NCBI GenBank assembly: GCA_035764045.1
Contig: DASTZX010000117.1
Coordinates: 1-32,693, forward strand
Direction of reading: 5' to 3'
DNA: 32,693 bases
Origin: JAVDCA01 sp035764045
GTDB lineage: Bacteria; Pseudomonadota; Alphaproteobacteria; Rhizobiales; Xanthobacteraceae
Position numbers and translations under genes: made by a program. This document shows, piece after piece, positions 1-7,179 of this stretch (positions within the stretch are counted from its first letter, which is position 1; every line of letters begins with the position of its first letter). The notes below the pieces were generated by a model. That model did not search any database, was not told where the DNA came from, and saw only the letters and a list, made by a program, of their open reading frames with translations.

Positions 1-484
1 CGAGGCGCAGCATCGCGGCGACGGGCTTGAGCCCGAGAAAATCGAACACCGGCGCGAGCGGCTTGGCGAAGAATGCCGCAAGCAGCGACCAGCGAAACAG
101 CGCCGGATCGGGCATCACCTTGGCGAGCGCGGCGCGCACGAAGCGATCGAGCACTGGGCGGCGAAACGTCTTCTCCACATGCACGCGCGCCTGATCGATC
201 AGGTGCATGTAGTGCACGCCGGACGGACACGTCGTCATGCAGGCGAGGCAAGAGAGGCAGCGGTCGATATGCGGTACGACCTCGGCGGTCGCCGGGCGCT
301 CGTTCTCCAGCATGTCCTTGATGAGGTAGATGCGCCCGCGCGGCGAATCGAGCTCGTCGCCGAGCAGCACATAGGTCGGGCACGTTGCGGTGCAGAATCC
401 GCAATGCACGCAGGCGCGCAGGATCTTGTCGGCTTCCGCGATATCGGGATGGGCGAGCTGGGCGAGGCTGAATGACGTCTGCAT
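1..484 (-). CDS. glcF: Glycolate oxidase iron-sulfur subunit GlcF (partial, 3' end outside window)
   Basis: This is the electron-transfer subunit of membrane-associated glycolate oxidase (GlcDEF), which oxidises glycolate to glyoxylate. The reading frame starts at ATG 484 and is still open at the window edge, so only about 161 N-terminal residues are visible. Two 4Fe-4S ferredoxin clusters can be read: CVHCGFCTATCP near residues 26-37 and CLSCLACMTTCP near residues 76-87. This double CxxCxxCxxxCP arrangement is typical of the GlcF/CCG-type family. The C-terminal cysteine-rich CCG domains lie beyond the window. It starts 3 bases after the glcE stop, so it is the last visible gene of a glcD-glcE-glcF operon and is probably translationally coupled. 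The identity rests on the clusters plus the neighbours. Confidence 0.93.
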   Translation of the reverse strand, partial: MQTSFSLAQLAHPDIAEADKILRACVHCGFCTATCPTYVLLGDELDSPRGRIYLIKDMLENERPATAEVVPHIDRCLSCLACMTTCPSGVHYMHLIDQARVHVEKTFRRPVLDRFVRAALAKVMPDPALFRWSLLAAFFAKPLAPVFDFLGLKPVAAMLRL

Positions 485-487
485 CGG

Positions 488-1714
488 TTAGACTCCCGCC
501 CACATGCGGCCCGGCCCGAGAACCCCCGTCGGATCGAATCCGTCTTTCACCCGCTTGGCGAGAGCCGCAATGCCGCCCGGCTGCGGCATGAAGGCGCCGA
601 CCGAGGCGCGCACTGCGGCGGGCGCGCGGATGAGCGTCGCATGGCCGCCGCACGCGGCGATCGCGCCGCGCACCACCGGTGCCCCGGCGTCATCGCTCGG
701 CGCAAGCGCCGCCCACACCAGCCCGCCGCCCCAGTCGAACAGGAACTCGGCGTCGGTCTGCCCGCCGATCAGCCGCGCCGCTGCCGCCCCTTGCATCGGT
801 GCGGTCGACAGACGCCACACGTGACGCTCGCCCGCGGGGCCGCCGGCGGCGAATGGAACGACGTCGCGGATCGCGGCCCAGAGCGCCCGCGATGGTGCCG
901 CCTCGAGCGCTGCCGGCATGCCGTAGGGCGCGAGGAGCTCCTCGAGCGCCCTCTTGCGGTGCGCAACCGAGGGCGCGACACCCTCGAGCCGGAGCGCCGT
1001 CACGCTGCGCCCGGCCGCCACGTCGTGCGCCGCGCGCCCGGCGATCGCAGCGGGCAGATGCGCCGCCCCCGAGACGTCGCCGGAGGAGCCCATGGCGGCC
1101 GCCATGGCGGCTGCCGCCTGCACCGGATCGAGACCGAGCAGCAGCACGGTCGCCTCGGTCTCGGCGCGCGGCAGCACCTTGACGGTGACATCCGTCATCG
1201 CCGCGAGCGTGCCCCATGAGCCCGCCATGAGCTTGCACAGATCGTAGCCGGTGACGTTCTTCACCACCCGGCCGCCCGACTTGAAGACCTCGCCGCGACC
1301 GGACACCGCCGTGAAGCCGAGGAAATGGTCGCGCGCCGCACCGGCCTTGAGGCGCCGCGGCCCCGACAGGTTGGCGGCCAGCGCGCCGCCGATCGTCGCC
1401 CGGCCGGGCGCGCCGCCGAGCAGCGGGGCGAAATCCATCGGCTCGAACGCGAGCTCCTGGCCCTTGGCGGCGATCAGCGCCTCGATCTCGGCAAGGGGAG
1501 TGCCGGCACGCGCCGAGAGCACGAGCTCCTCGGGCTCATAAAGCGTGACGCCGCTCAGCCCCGACAGGTCGAGCGTGGCGTCCACCTGCGCGGGCCGTCC
1601 GAGCGCGCGCTTGCTGCCGTGCCCGACGATCTCGAGCGATTTCTTCTGCGCGACCGCCCACTGGACGGCGGCCTCGACCTCATGGGCGTCGCGCGGCGTG
1701 ACGATGTCGGCCAT
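488..1714 (-). CDS. glcE: Glycolate oxidase FAD-binding subunit GlcE
   Basis: This is the second flavoprotein-like subunit of glycolate oxidase, 408 residues from ATG 1714. The N-terminal half is a PCMH/VAO-type FAD-binding domain: residues about 25-180 include the IVGHGSKRALG stretch, the GGAPGRATIGGALAANLSG loop and the VSGRGEVFKSGGRVVKNVTG segment that is characteristic of GlcE. The C-terminal half is the substrate/cap region and ends in the usual LKRVKDGFDP-like motif (here KRVKDGFDPTGVLGPGRMW). The length is normal for the family, which runs about 350-420 residues. It lies 93 bases downstream of glcD on the same strand and directly before glcF. I see no defect. Confidence 0.95.
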   Translation of the reverse strand: MADIVTPRDAHEVEAAVQWAVAQKKSLEIVGHGSKRALGRPAQVDATLDLSGLSGVTLYEPEELVLSARAGTPLAEIEALIAAKGQELAFEPMDFAPLLGGAPGRATIGGALAANLSGPRRLKAGAARDHFLGFTAVSGRGEVFKSGGRVVKNVTGYDLCKLMAGSWGTLAAMTDVTVKVLPRAETEATVLLLGLDPVQAAAAMAAAMGSSGDVSGAAHLPAAIAGRAAHDVAAGRSVTALRLEGVAPSVAHRKRALEELLAPYGMPAALEAAPSRALWAAIRDVVPFAAGGPAGERHVWRLSTAPMQGAAAARLIGGQTDAEFLFDWGGGLVWAALAPSDDAGAPVVRGAIAACGGHATLIRAPAAVRASVGAFMPQPGGIAALAKRVKDGFDPTGVLGPGRMWAGV

Positions 1715-1807
1715 TGCGTGCTCCGCTAGTCCGCCGCGCCGGACGCGACGGACGGGAAGAAGACCTGCGCCGAGCTGAAGAGACCGAATGTCATGGGGCG
1801 GGGAGGC

Positions 1808-3301
1808 TCAGAACCTCGGAAGGTCGGGAAACGCGACCTTGCCGGCCTTCACATGCATGCGGCCGAGCTCGGCGCAGCGATGCAGCGTGGGAAACACCTT
1901 GCCGGGATTGAGCAGGCCCTTGTCGTCGAAGGCGCATTTGAGCCGCTGCTGCTGGTTGAGATCGGTCTCGGAGAACATCGCCGGCATCAGGTCGCGCTTC
2001 TCGACCCCGACCCCGTGCTCGCCGGTGAGCACGCCGCCGACCTCGACGCACAGTTTGAGGATATCGGCCCCGAATGCCTCGGCGCGGTCGAGCTCGCCCG
2101 GCTTGTTGGAATCGTAGAGGATCAGCGGGTGCAGATTGCCGTCACCGGCGTGAAACACGTTGGCGCATCCAAGGCCGTATTTCTCCGACAGCTCGCGCAT
2201 GCGCGCCAGCACCCGCGGCAGCTGCGCGCGCGGGATGGTGCCGTCCATGCAGTAGTAGTCCGGCGAGATGCGCCCCGCGGCCGGGAATGCCGCCTTGCGG
2301 CCGGCCCAGAACAGGAGCCGCTCCTCCTCGGAATTCGACGCCCGCAACGTGCTGGCATGACATTCCTTGGCGATCGCCTCCACGCGGGAGATCAGGTAGT
2401 CGACCTCGGCCTGCGGTCCGTCGAGCTCGACGATCAGCAGGGCTTCGACGTCGAGCGGATAGCCGGCATGCACGAACTCCTCGACCGCGTGGATCGCCGG
2501 GCGATCCATCATCTCCATGCCGCCCGGGATGATGCCGGCGCCGATGATCCGCGCCACGCACTGGCCGGCGTCCTCGGACGACGGAAAGCCGACCAGCACC
2601 GCGCGCGCCGTCTCGGGCTTCTTGAGGATGCGGACCGTCACCTCGGTGACGACGCCGAGGAGTCCTTCCGAGCCGATGACGATGCCGAGGAGGTCGTATC
2701 CCCCTGCGTCGAGATGCTTGCCGCCGAGGCGCACGATCTCGCCGGTCATCAGCACCATTTCGAGACCGAGCACGTTGTTGGTGGTCATGCCGTATTTGAG
2801 GCAATGCACGCCGCCGGAATTCTCCGCGATGTTGCCGCCGATGGTGCACGCGATCTGCGATGACGGATCGGGCGCATAGTAGAAGCCCTGGTCGGCGACC
2901 GCGGTCGACACCGCGAGATTGGTGACGCCGGGCTCGACCACCGCGATCCGGTTGTCGAAATCGATCTCGCGGATGCGATTGAACTTGGCCATGCCGAGCA
3001 GCACCCCGTCGCCGAGCGGCAACGCGCCGCCCGAGAGCGAGGTGCCGGCGCCGCGCGGCACCACCTTGATGCCGCGCGCATGGCAATAGGCGAGCACCCG
3101 CGCCACCTGCTCTGTGGTGCTCGGCAAAGCGACCACCATCGGAAGCTGGCGATAGGCCGTGAGCCCGTCCGACTCGTAGGGCCGCATTTCCCGCTCGGTT
3201 GCGATCACCCCTTCGCCCGGGATGATCGCCCGCAACGCCGCCACGATCTCGTCACGGCGCGCCAGCACGTCCGCATCCGGCACCGGCATCATTACCGACA
3301 T
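1808..3301 (-). CDS. glcD: Glycolate oxidase catalytic FAD subunit GlcD
   Basis: This is the FAD-linked catalytic subunit that oxidises glycolate (and often D-lactate), 497 residues, matching the usual GlcD length of about 499. Visible landmarks are the FAD-binding stretch RGAGTSLSGGALP, the PDPSSQIACTIGGNIAENSGG loop, and the C-terminal half with HAGDGNLHPLILYD and GEHGVG, which are conserved in FAD-binding oxidase/transferase type 4 C-terminal domains. The chosen start is ATG 3301; an in-frame ATG four codons in is an alternative. It is the first gene of glcDEF. No glc regulator or malate synthase gene is adjacent, so control probably comes from elsewhere, perhaps through the inverted repeat just upstream. 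Confidence 0.96.
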   Translation of the reverse strand: MSVMMPVPDADVLARRDEIVAALRAIIPGEGVIATEREMRPYESDGLTAYRQLPMVVALPSTTEQVARVLAYCHARGIKVVPRGAGTSLSGGALPLGDGVLLGMAKFNRIREIDFDNRIAVVEPGVTNLAVSTAVADQGFYYAPDPSSQIACTIGGNIAENSGGVHCLKYGMTTNNVLGLEMVLMTGEIVRLGGKHLDAGGYDLLGIVIGSEGLLGVVTEVTVRILKKPETARAVLVGFPSSEDAGQCVARIIGAGIIPGGMEMMDRPAIHAVEEFVHAGYPLDVEALLIVELDGPQAEVDYLISRVEAIAKECHASTLRASNSEEERLLFWAGRKAAFPAAGRISPDYYCMDGTIPRAQLPRVLARMRELSEKYGLGCANVFHAGDGNLHPLILYDSNKPGELDRAEAFGADILKLCVEVGGVLTGEHGVGVEKRDLMPAMFSETDLNQQQRLKCAFDDKGLLNPGKVFPTLHRCAELGRMHVKAGKVAFPDLPRF

Positions 3302-3350
3302 GATCGCATCCTTGGGCCGTCTTTCCGGCTGGTTCGTTCGCCTGCCTGTA

Positions 3351-3370
3351 TTGCCGTCTTATAGCGGCAA
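3351..3370 (-). promoter_or_regulatory. Possible -10 element and operator of glcDEF
   Basis: The arms TTGCCG and CGGCAA form a 6-bp inverted repeat around an 8-base centre. Read on the minus strand, the centre contains TATAAG (3358-3363), a good -10 hexamer about 57 bases upstream of the glcD ATG. No strong -35 is visible at 17 bases. A symmetric site over the -10 box would suit a repressor of the operon. This is inference; the arms are short. Confidence 0.35.
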
Positions 3371-3560
3371 ACGGGTGCCAACGCGAAACTCCACTGGTGT
3401 CGCAGGCGCCGGGCTCGTCGGGAGGCGCGGAGCCGTGGCCCGCCGTTGCCCGCTTGCGCTTGCCTCGCCGTTCGGCCAGTTTCCCCTCGCGAAACACGGG
3501 GCGGCAGGGAAACGCAGCGTCGGCGCGGCGTTGATCGTCAGGATAACCGAGGAGATGGAC

Positions 3561-3944
3561 ATGAAGTATGTGGCAGTGGCGGCGGTGGCTCTGGTCGCAT
3601 CGACCGGAGCGGCGCTCGCCCAGGACGTCGCGGCGGGCGAGAACTCGTTCAAGAAGTGCATGCCCTGCCACAAGATCGGGCCGGACGCCTCCAACAGCGT
3701 GGGTCCGGAGCTCAACGGCCTAGACGGCCGCAAGTCGGGCTCGGTGCCGGGTTACAGCTACAGCGAGGCGAACAAGAATTCCGGCATCACCTGGAATGCG
3801 GAGACGTTCAAGGAATACATCAAGGACCCGCGCGCCAAGATCCCCGGGACCAAGATGTTCTTCCCGGGCATCAAGAACGAGACCGAAATCGGCAATCTGT
3901 GGGCCTACCTGGCCGAGTTCAAGCCGGACGGCAGCAAGAAGTGA
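3561..3944 (+). CDS. Periplasmic class I cytochrome c (c2/c550 type)
   Basis: This is a small soluble electron carrier of 127 residues. Residues 1-20 form a Sec signal peptide (MKYV, a hydrophobic core, then an ALA cleavage site before QDVAAG). The mature protein has a single haem c site CMPCH and the mitochondrial-cytochrome-c-like order: CHKIGP, GPELNGLDGRKSG, GYSYSEANKN, a PGTKMFFPG segment whose Met is the probable second haem ligand, and a C-terminal GNLWAYLAEF helix. I chose ATG 3561 because GAGGAG (3549-3554) is then at a normal distance; the in-frame ATG at 3555 touches the ribosome site, and longer versions from 3222 would add sequence with no signal peptide. It is transcribed away from glcD. 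Its electron partners are not identifiable here. Confidence 0.92.
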   Translation: MKYVAVAAVALVASTGAALAQDVAAGENSFKKCMPCHKIGPDASNSVGPELNGLDGRKSGSVPGYSYSEANKNSGITWNAETFKEYIKDPRAKIPGTKMFFPGIKNETEIGNLWAYLAEFKPDGSKK

Positions 3945-3960
3945 CGCTGCCCCCGCGATG

Positions 3961-3981
3961 TGCCCGGCCTCGGGCCGGGCA
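3961..3981 (+). terminator. Strong GC hairpin after the cytochrome c gene
   Basis: A perfect 9-bp stem (TGCCCGGCC / GGCCGGGCA) with a 3-base loop begins 16 bases after the cytochrome c stop. There is no T-tract after it, so it could be a weak or Rho-assisted terminator, or a 3'-end stabilising hairpin. It separates the cytochrome gene from the stress-protein gene. Confidence 0.5.
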
Positions 3982-3991
3982 TGGCGCAGAA

Positions 3992-4005
3992 TTGACTCTG
4001 ATCAA
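3992..4005 (+). promoter_or_regulatory. FNR/FixK-type box upstream of the universal stress protein gene
   Basis: TTGACTCTGATCAA matches the TTGAT-N4-ATCAA consensus of FNR/FixK/FnrN regulators at 9 of 10 positions. It also fits the looser alphaproteobacterial FixK pattern TTG(A/C)-N6-(T/G)CAA. The centre lies about 84 bases before the ATG at 4083, which would allow a class II activated start near 4040 with a leader of about 40 bases. Universal stress protein genes are common members of FixK/FNR regulons, so site and gene agree. Confidence 0.6.
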
Positions 4006-4082
4006 GGCGAAGGACCCGGGCCCTTGCAAGAAAGGGTGCCGGGTTCGCCCTGCGGCGCGACGGCAGCGCGGGAGAGCAGCGC

Positions 4083-4913
4083 ATGATCAAGGACCTCGTC
4101 GTCAATCTCGGCATCGGCCAGGCGCATGATGCGGCTGTCGATTACGCGATTTCGATCGCCGAGAGCGTCGATGCGCACGTCTGCGGCATCGCCTTCGCCT
4201 ACGAGCCCCTGGTCCCGCCGAGCATCATGGGAGGCATCCCGCTCGAGGTCATCGACGCGCAATGGCGCGCGAGCGAACAGGCGGCGGCAGCCGCGATCGC
4301 CGCCTTCGAGTCGGCGGCCAAACGCGCTGGCGTTGCGGCCGAGCACCGCAAGCTGCCGGCTTCGCTCGGCAGCGCCGGCGACCGGTTCGGGCAATTGGCG
4401 CGGCGGTTCGATCTCTCCGTGCTGGCCCAGGCCGAGCCCAAGGCGGGCGGAGCCGCCGGGGCGGTGATCGAGGGCGCGCTGTTCGGCTCCGGGCGCCCCG
4501 TGATGGTGGTGCCCTACATCCATCAAGGCAGCCTCAGGCTCGACCGGGTGCTGATCTGCTGGGACGGCGGCCGGCCGGCTGCCCGGGCGATCGCCGATGC
4601 CATGCCTTTCCTCCGCCGCGCGGGCGCAGTCGATCTCGTGGTCATCGCCACCGGTCGCATAAAGAGCGACGAACTTCCCGGGGCCGACATGGGCGAGCAC
4701 CTCGCGCGCCATGGCCTCAGGATCGAGGTCAAGCGCATCGTTTCGACCGACCTCGACGTTCCGAACACGATCCTGTCGCACGCCGCCGACATCGGCGCCG
4801 ATCTCATCGTCATGGGCGGGTTCGGCCATTCGCGCTTGCGTGAATTCGTGCTCGGAGGCGCGACCAGGGGCGTGCTCGCCGCCATGACGGTCCCCACGCT
4901 GATGTCGCACTGA
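4083..4913 (+). CDS. Universal stress protein, UspA family (tandem-domain length)
   Basis: This is a cytoplasmic stress-response protein of 276 residues, long enough for two Usp folds. The C-terminal domain is clear: it ends with DLIVMGGFGHSRLREF followed by VLGGATRGVLAAMTVPTLMSH, the G-2x-G-9x-G nucleotide-binding signature and the final hydrophobic strand of UspA proteins. The N-terminal domain (residues 1-150) begins MIKDLVVNLG and contains a weaker copy of the fold ending in ALFGSGRPVMVVPY. The start at ATG 4083 follows a GGGAG-type site. An FNR/FixK-like box lies about 80 bases upstream, suggesting induction under low oxygen. The physiological target is unknown. Confidence 0.92.
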   Translation: MIKDLVVNLGIGQAHDAAVDYAISIAESVDAHVCGIAFAYEPLVPPSIMGGIPLEVIDAQWRASEQAAAAAIAAFESAAKRAGVAAEHRKLPASLGSAGDRFGQLARRFDLSVLAQAEPKAGGAAGAVIEGALFGSGRPVMVVPYIHQGSLRLDRVLICWDGGRPAARAIADAMPFLRRAGAVDLVVIATGRIKSDELPGADMGEHLARHGLRIEVKRIVSTDLDVPNTILSHAADIGADLIVMGGFGHSRLREFVLGGATRGVLAAMTVPTLMSH

Positions 4914-5228
4914 GGCGGTCGCTTCCGCTGTCCACCCCAACCGAATCCCCCCGCTCCGTCGTCCCCGGCAGCTTCGACCTCGCGGCCGGGAACCGTTTGC
5001 AGGGAGGAGCATTGTAATGGTCACAGCGGGGCGGGTGCGCGGGTAGCGTCGGAACGTCGAGGTCGTAAGGGCATCCGAGGTCGAGATCCGGTCGGACAGG
5101 ATGAACGCGGCCCGCGGCAGCCCAGTGATACCAATTCCCGTTTTTATCGGGCGACGTCCTGCCTCTGTCTCATTTTCAGTTGAAGCTTCACTTGAAGTCC
5201 TTCGTGCGGAGTGTGGGGAGAACGGCGA
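4914..5228. other. Non-coding gap before the carboxylate-amine ligase gene
   Basis: No convincing gene is present in these 315 bases. Three small items are visible. A strong GGGAGGAG (5002-5009) stands before a 9-codon frame at 5016-5045 (MVTAGRVRG, then stop). A short CCCG/CGGG hairpin lies near 5137-5151. A 10-bp palindrome TGAAGCTTCA occurs at about 5182-5191, some 40 bases before the next gene's start. The promoter of the downstream gene is presumably in the AT-richer part from 5125 to 5210. Confidence 0.5.
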
Positions 5229-6347
5229 ATGCGCGGTGCTTACTCCATCGGGATCGAGGAGGAATATTTCCTCGTCGACGCCGCGACCAAGACGGTCGCG
5301 GCGGAGCGGCCGGCCAAGTTCTTCGCCGCCGCCAAGGCGGCGCTCGGCCCGCAATTCCGCGGCGAGCTCCTGCAGTCGCAGATCGAGGTCACGACCGAGC
5401 CGCACCACGACATGGCGACCGCGCGCACCGAGCTGCGCCACCTGCGCGCCGCGATCGCGGCGATTGCGGCCGAGCACGGGCTGGCCATTCTCGCCGCCGG
5501 CACCCATCCGACCGCGACCTGGGAATGCGCGCTGCAGTCGCCGGCCCATCGCTACGATGTCGTGATGCACGACCTGCAGATGCTCGGCCAGCGCAACATG
5601 CTGTGCGGGCTGCACGTACATGTCGAATTGCCGGACGGCGAAGACCGTGTCGACGTGATGTGCCGGATGCTCCCCTACGTGCCGCTGTTCATCGCGCTCG
5701 CCACCTCATCGCCGTTCTGGCGCTCGCGCATGACCGGGCTCAAGGGTTACCGGCTCGCCGCCTATGACGAGCTGCCGCGCACCGGCGTGCCGGAGCTGTT
5801 TCGCAAGGCCGAGGAGTTCGAGGCCTATATCGCGGCCCTGACCAAGGCCGGGGTGATCGACGACGCGAGCTACGTGTGGTGGGCGCTGCGGCCGTCGCTC
5901 CAGCACCCGACCCTCGAGCTGCGCGCGCCCGACAGCTGCACCCTGGTCGACGACTCGATCGCCATCGCGGCGCTCTACCGCTCGCTGGCGCGCCGGCTCG
6001 TGCGCAATCCGCTGCTCAATGCCGACATGACCGCGGTCAGCCGCGCGATCGTGGTCGAGAACAAGTGGCGCGCGCAGCGCTATGGCGTCAATGGCACCTT
6101 TGCGAGCCCCGACGGCAGCGGGGCGGTGACGGTCGCCGATCAGCTCGAGCAGGTCTTGGCCGAGGTGCTCCCCGATGCCGCCGAGCTCGGCTGCAGCAAC
6201 CATGTGTCCCGCTGCCGTGACATCGTCGGCGCCGGCACCTCGGCCGACGCCCAGATCGCCGTTTTCGAGGCGCACGCCAAGGGCAGCAGCAGCGAGCGGG
6301 CGCTGGAGGCGGTCAACGACTGGCTCGCCTCGGCAACGCTGCAGTAA
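5229..6347 (+). CDS. YbdK-type carboxylate-amine ligase (glutamate-cysteine ligase family 2)
   Basis: This is an ATP-dependent ligase of the GCS2/YbdK family, 372 residues, the family's usual length. The family signature SIGIEEEYFLVD opens the protein; the acidic residues of GIEEE bind metal-ATP. Further conserved pieces are EVTTEPHHD, a GTHPTATWE segment, the CGLHVHVELPD active-site stretch, TSSPFWRSRMTGLKGYR and the RPSLQHPTLELRAPDSC block. E. coli YbdK has weak glutamate-cysteine ligase activity, but the true substrate in these bacteria is not settled, so I give no gene symbol. Start ATG 5229 has GGGGAG (5215-5220) at 8 bases; a GTG at 5211 in the same frame lacks a ribosome site. It converges with the TetR gene. 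Confidence 0.92.
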   Translation: MRGAYSIGIEEEYFLVDAATKTVAAERPAKFFAAAKAALGPQFRGELLQSQIEVTTEPHHDMATARTELRHLRAAIAAIAAEHGLAILAAGTHPTATWECALQSPAHRYDVVMHDLQMLGQRNMLCGLHVHVELPDGEDRVDVMCRMLPYVPLFIALATSSPFWRSRMTGLKGYRLAAYDELPRTGVPELFRKAEEFEAYIAALTKAGVIDDASYVWWALRPSLQHPTLELRAPDSCTLVDDSIAIAALYRSLARRLVRNPLLNADMTAVSRAIVVENKWRAQRYGVNGTFASPDGSGAVTVADQLEQVLAEVLPDAAELGCSNHVSRCRDIVGAGTSADAQIAVFEAHAKGSSSERALEAVNDWLASATLQ

Positions 6348-6409
6348 CGAAATTCGGCTTGTCGAGCTGGTCCCTTCCGTAACCGGCCGTCGAGCGCTCG
6401 GGATCTTGC

Positions 6410-7072
6410 CTAGGCCGCATCCTCGACCGGGACGATGCTCTGCACGACGACGCCGCGGGCGCGCGCATCGACGACACCGAGCGCGCGCAGCGCCAGCAGC
6501 GTGACGGTCTGCACGTTGGCGCGCGCGGCCGCCCCCGCCGCGGGCGGCGCCAGCGGGCCGATCAGTCCTTCCAGCATCAGCCCGACCAGCGCCGCGGCGG
6601 CCGCCGCCGCGTCCTGCTCGGGCAGGTGCCCACCGCTGATCGCCGCGCGGATGCGCGCCTCGATCTCCGCCGCGAGCGCCTTTCGGGCCGCAAGCCGCAA
6701 CCGCTCGACCGCGCCATCGACCGGCTCGCCGCTCACCGCCCAGGTCAGCCCGCGCTGGCGCAGGGCGTGTGCCGCAAAGGCGATGAGCCCGGCAGCGAGC
6801 GCGGAGAGTGGCCCGGGTGCCGCATCCGCGGCCTTGCGAAAGGTCGCGATCTCGCGCGCCGAGACCGCCGCGATCAGCGCGCCGACCAGGTCGGTCTTGG
6901 CCGGGAAGTAGCGATAGACGGTGCCGGCGGCGATGCCGGCGCGCTCCGCCACCGGCACGATCTGCACGGCGGCGAGCCCTTCCGCGGCCGCGATGTCCTG
7001 CGCGGCCGCGATGATCGCATCGTGCCGGGCCGCCAAGTGTTGCAGGACGCGTTCGGTGCGACGATAGGCCAT
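6410..7072 (-). CDS. TetR/AcrR-family transcriptional regulator
   Basis: This is a predicted DNA-binding repressor of 220 residues. The N-terminal TetR domain (about residues 13-65) is clear: ARHDAIIAAAQDIAAAEG for helix 1, then VAERAGIAAGTVYRYFPAKTDLVGAL, the helix-turn-helix and helix-4 pattern of the family. The remaining 150 residues are an Ala-rich helical ligand/dimer domain with no recognisable subfamily signature. It converges with the carboxylate-amine ligase gene and lies 107 bases downstream of glgX on the same strand. A 16-base palindrome at 7125-7140 in its own leader is a likely autoregulatory operator. The ligand and other targets cannot be inferred from the sequence. Confidence 0.93.
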   Translation of the reverse strand: MAYRRTERVLQHLAARHDAIIAAAQDIAAAEGLAAVQIVPVAERAGIAAGTVYRYFPAKTDLVGALIAAVSAREIATFRKAADAAPGPLSALAAGLIAFAAHALRQRGLTWAVSGEPVDGAVERLRLAARKALAAEIEARIRAAISGGHLPEQDAAAAAAALVGLMLEGLIGPLAPPAAGAAARANVQTVTLLALRALGVVDARARGVVVQSIVPVEDAA

Positions 7073-7124
7073 GGCTTTAGAAAAGCTGCTCGCGAGCGCT
7101 GGCGAGAATCACTGGTCAATAAGA

Positions 7125-7140
7125 ATGAATCAGGATTCAT
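7125..7140 (-). promoter_or_regulatory. Candidate TetR operator (7-2-7 palindrome)
   Basis: ATGAATC-AG-GATTCAT is a perfect 7-bp inverted repeat 53 bases upstream of the TetR start codon. It sits in an AT-rich island in an otherwise GC-rich region. TTGACC, read on the minus strand just downstream of it, could serve as a -35 element. Size, symmetry and position suit autoregulation by a TetR dimer. Confidence 0.5.
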
Positions 7141-7179
7141 GCGCCTTGGCAATGTGCTGGATGTGGCGGGCCGCCCCCC

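Noticed and set aside
3480..3512. TTTCCC/GGGAAA inverted repeat in the cytochrome c leader
   Set aside because: Arms are 6 bp with a 21-base spacer, too weak to call.
4002..5621. A 539-codon minus-strand frame across the usp gene, the gap and the ligase start
   Set aside because: It spans two clear plus-strand genes and lacks any domain.
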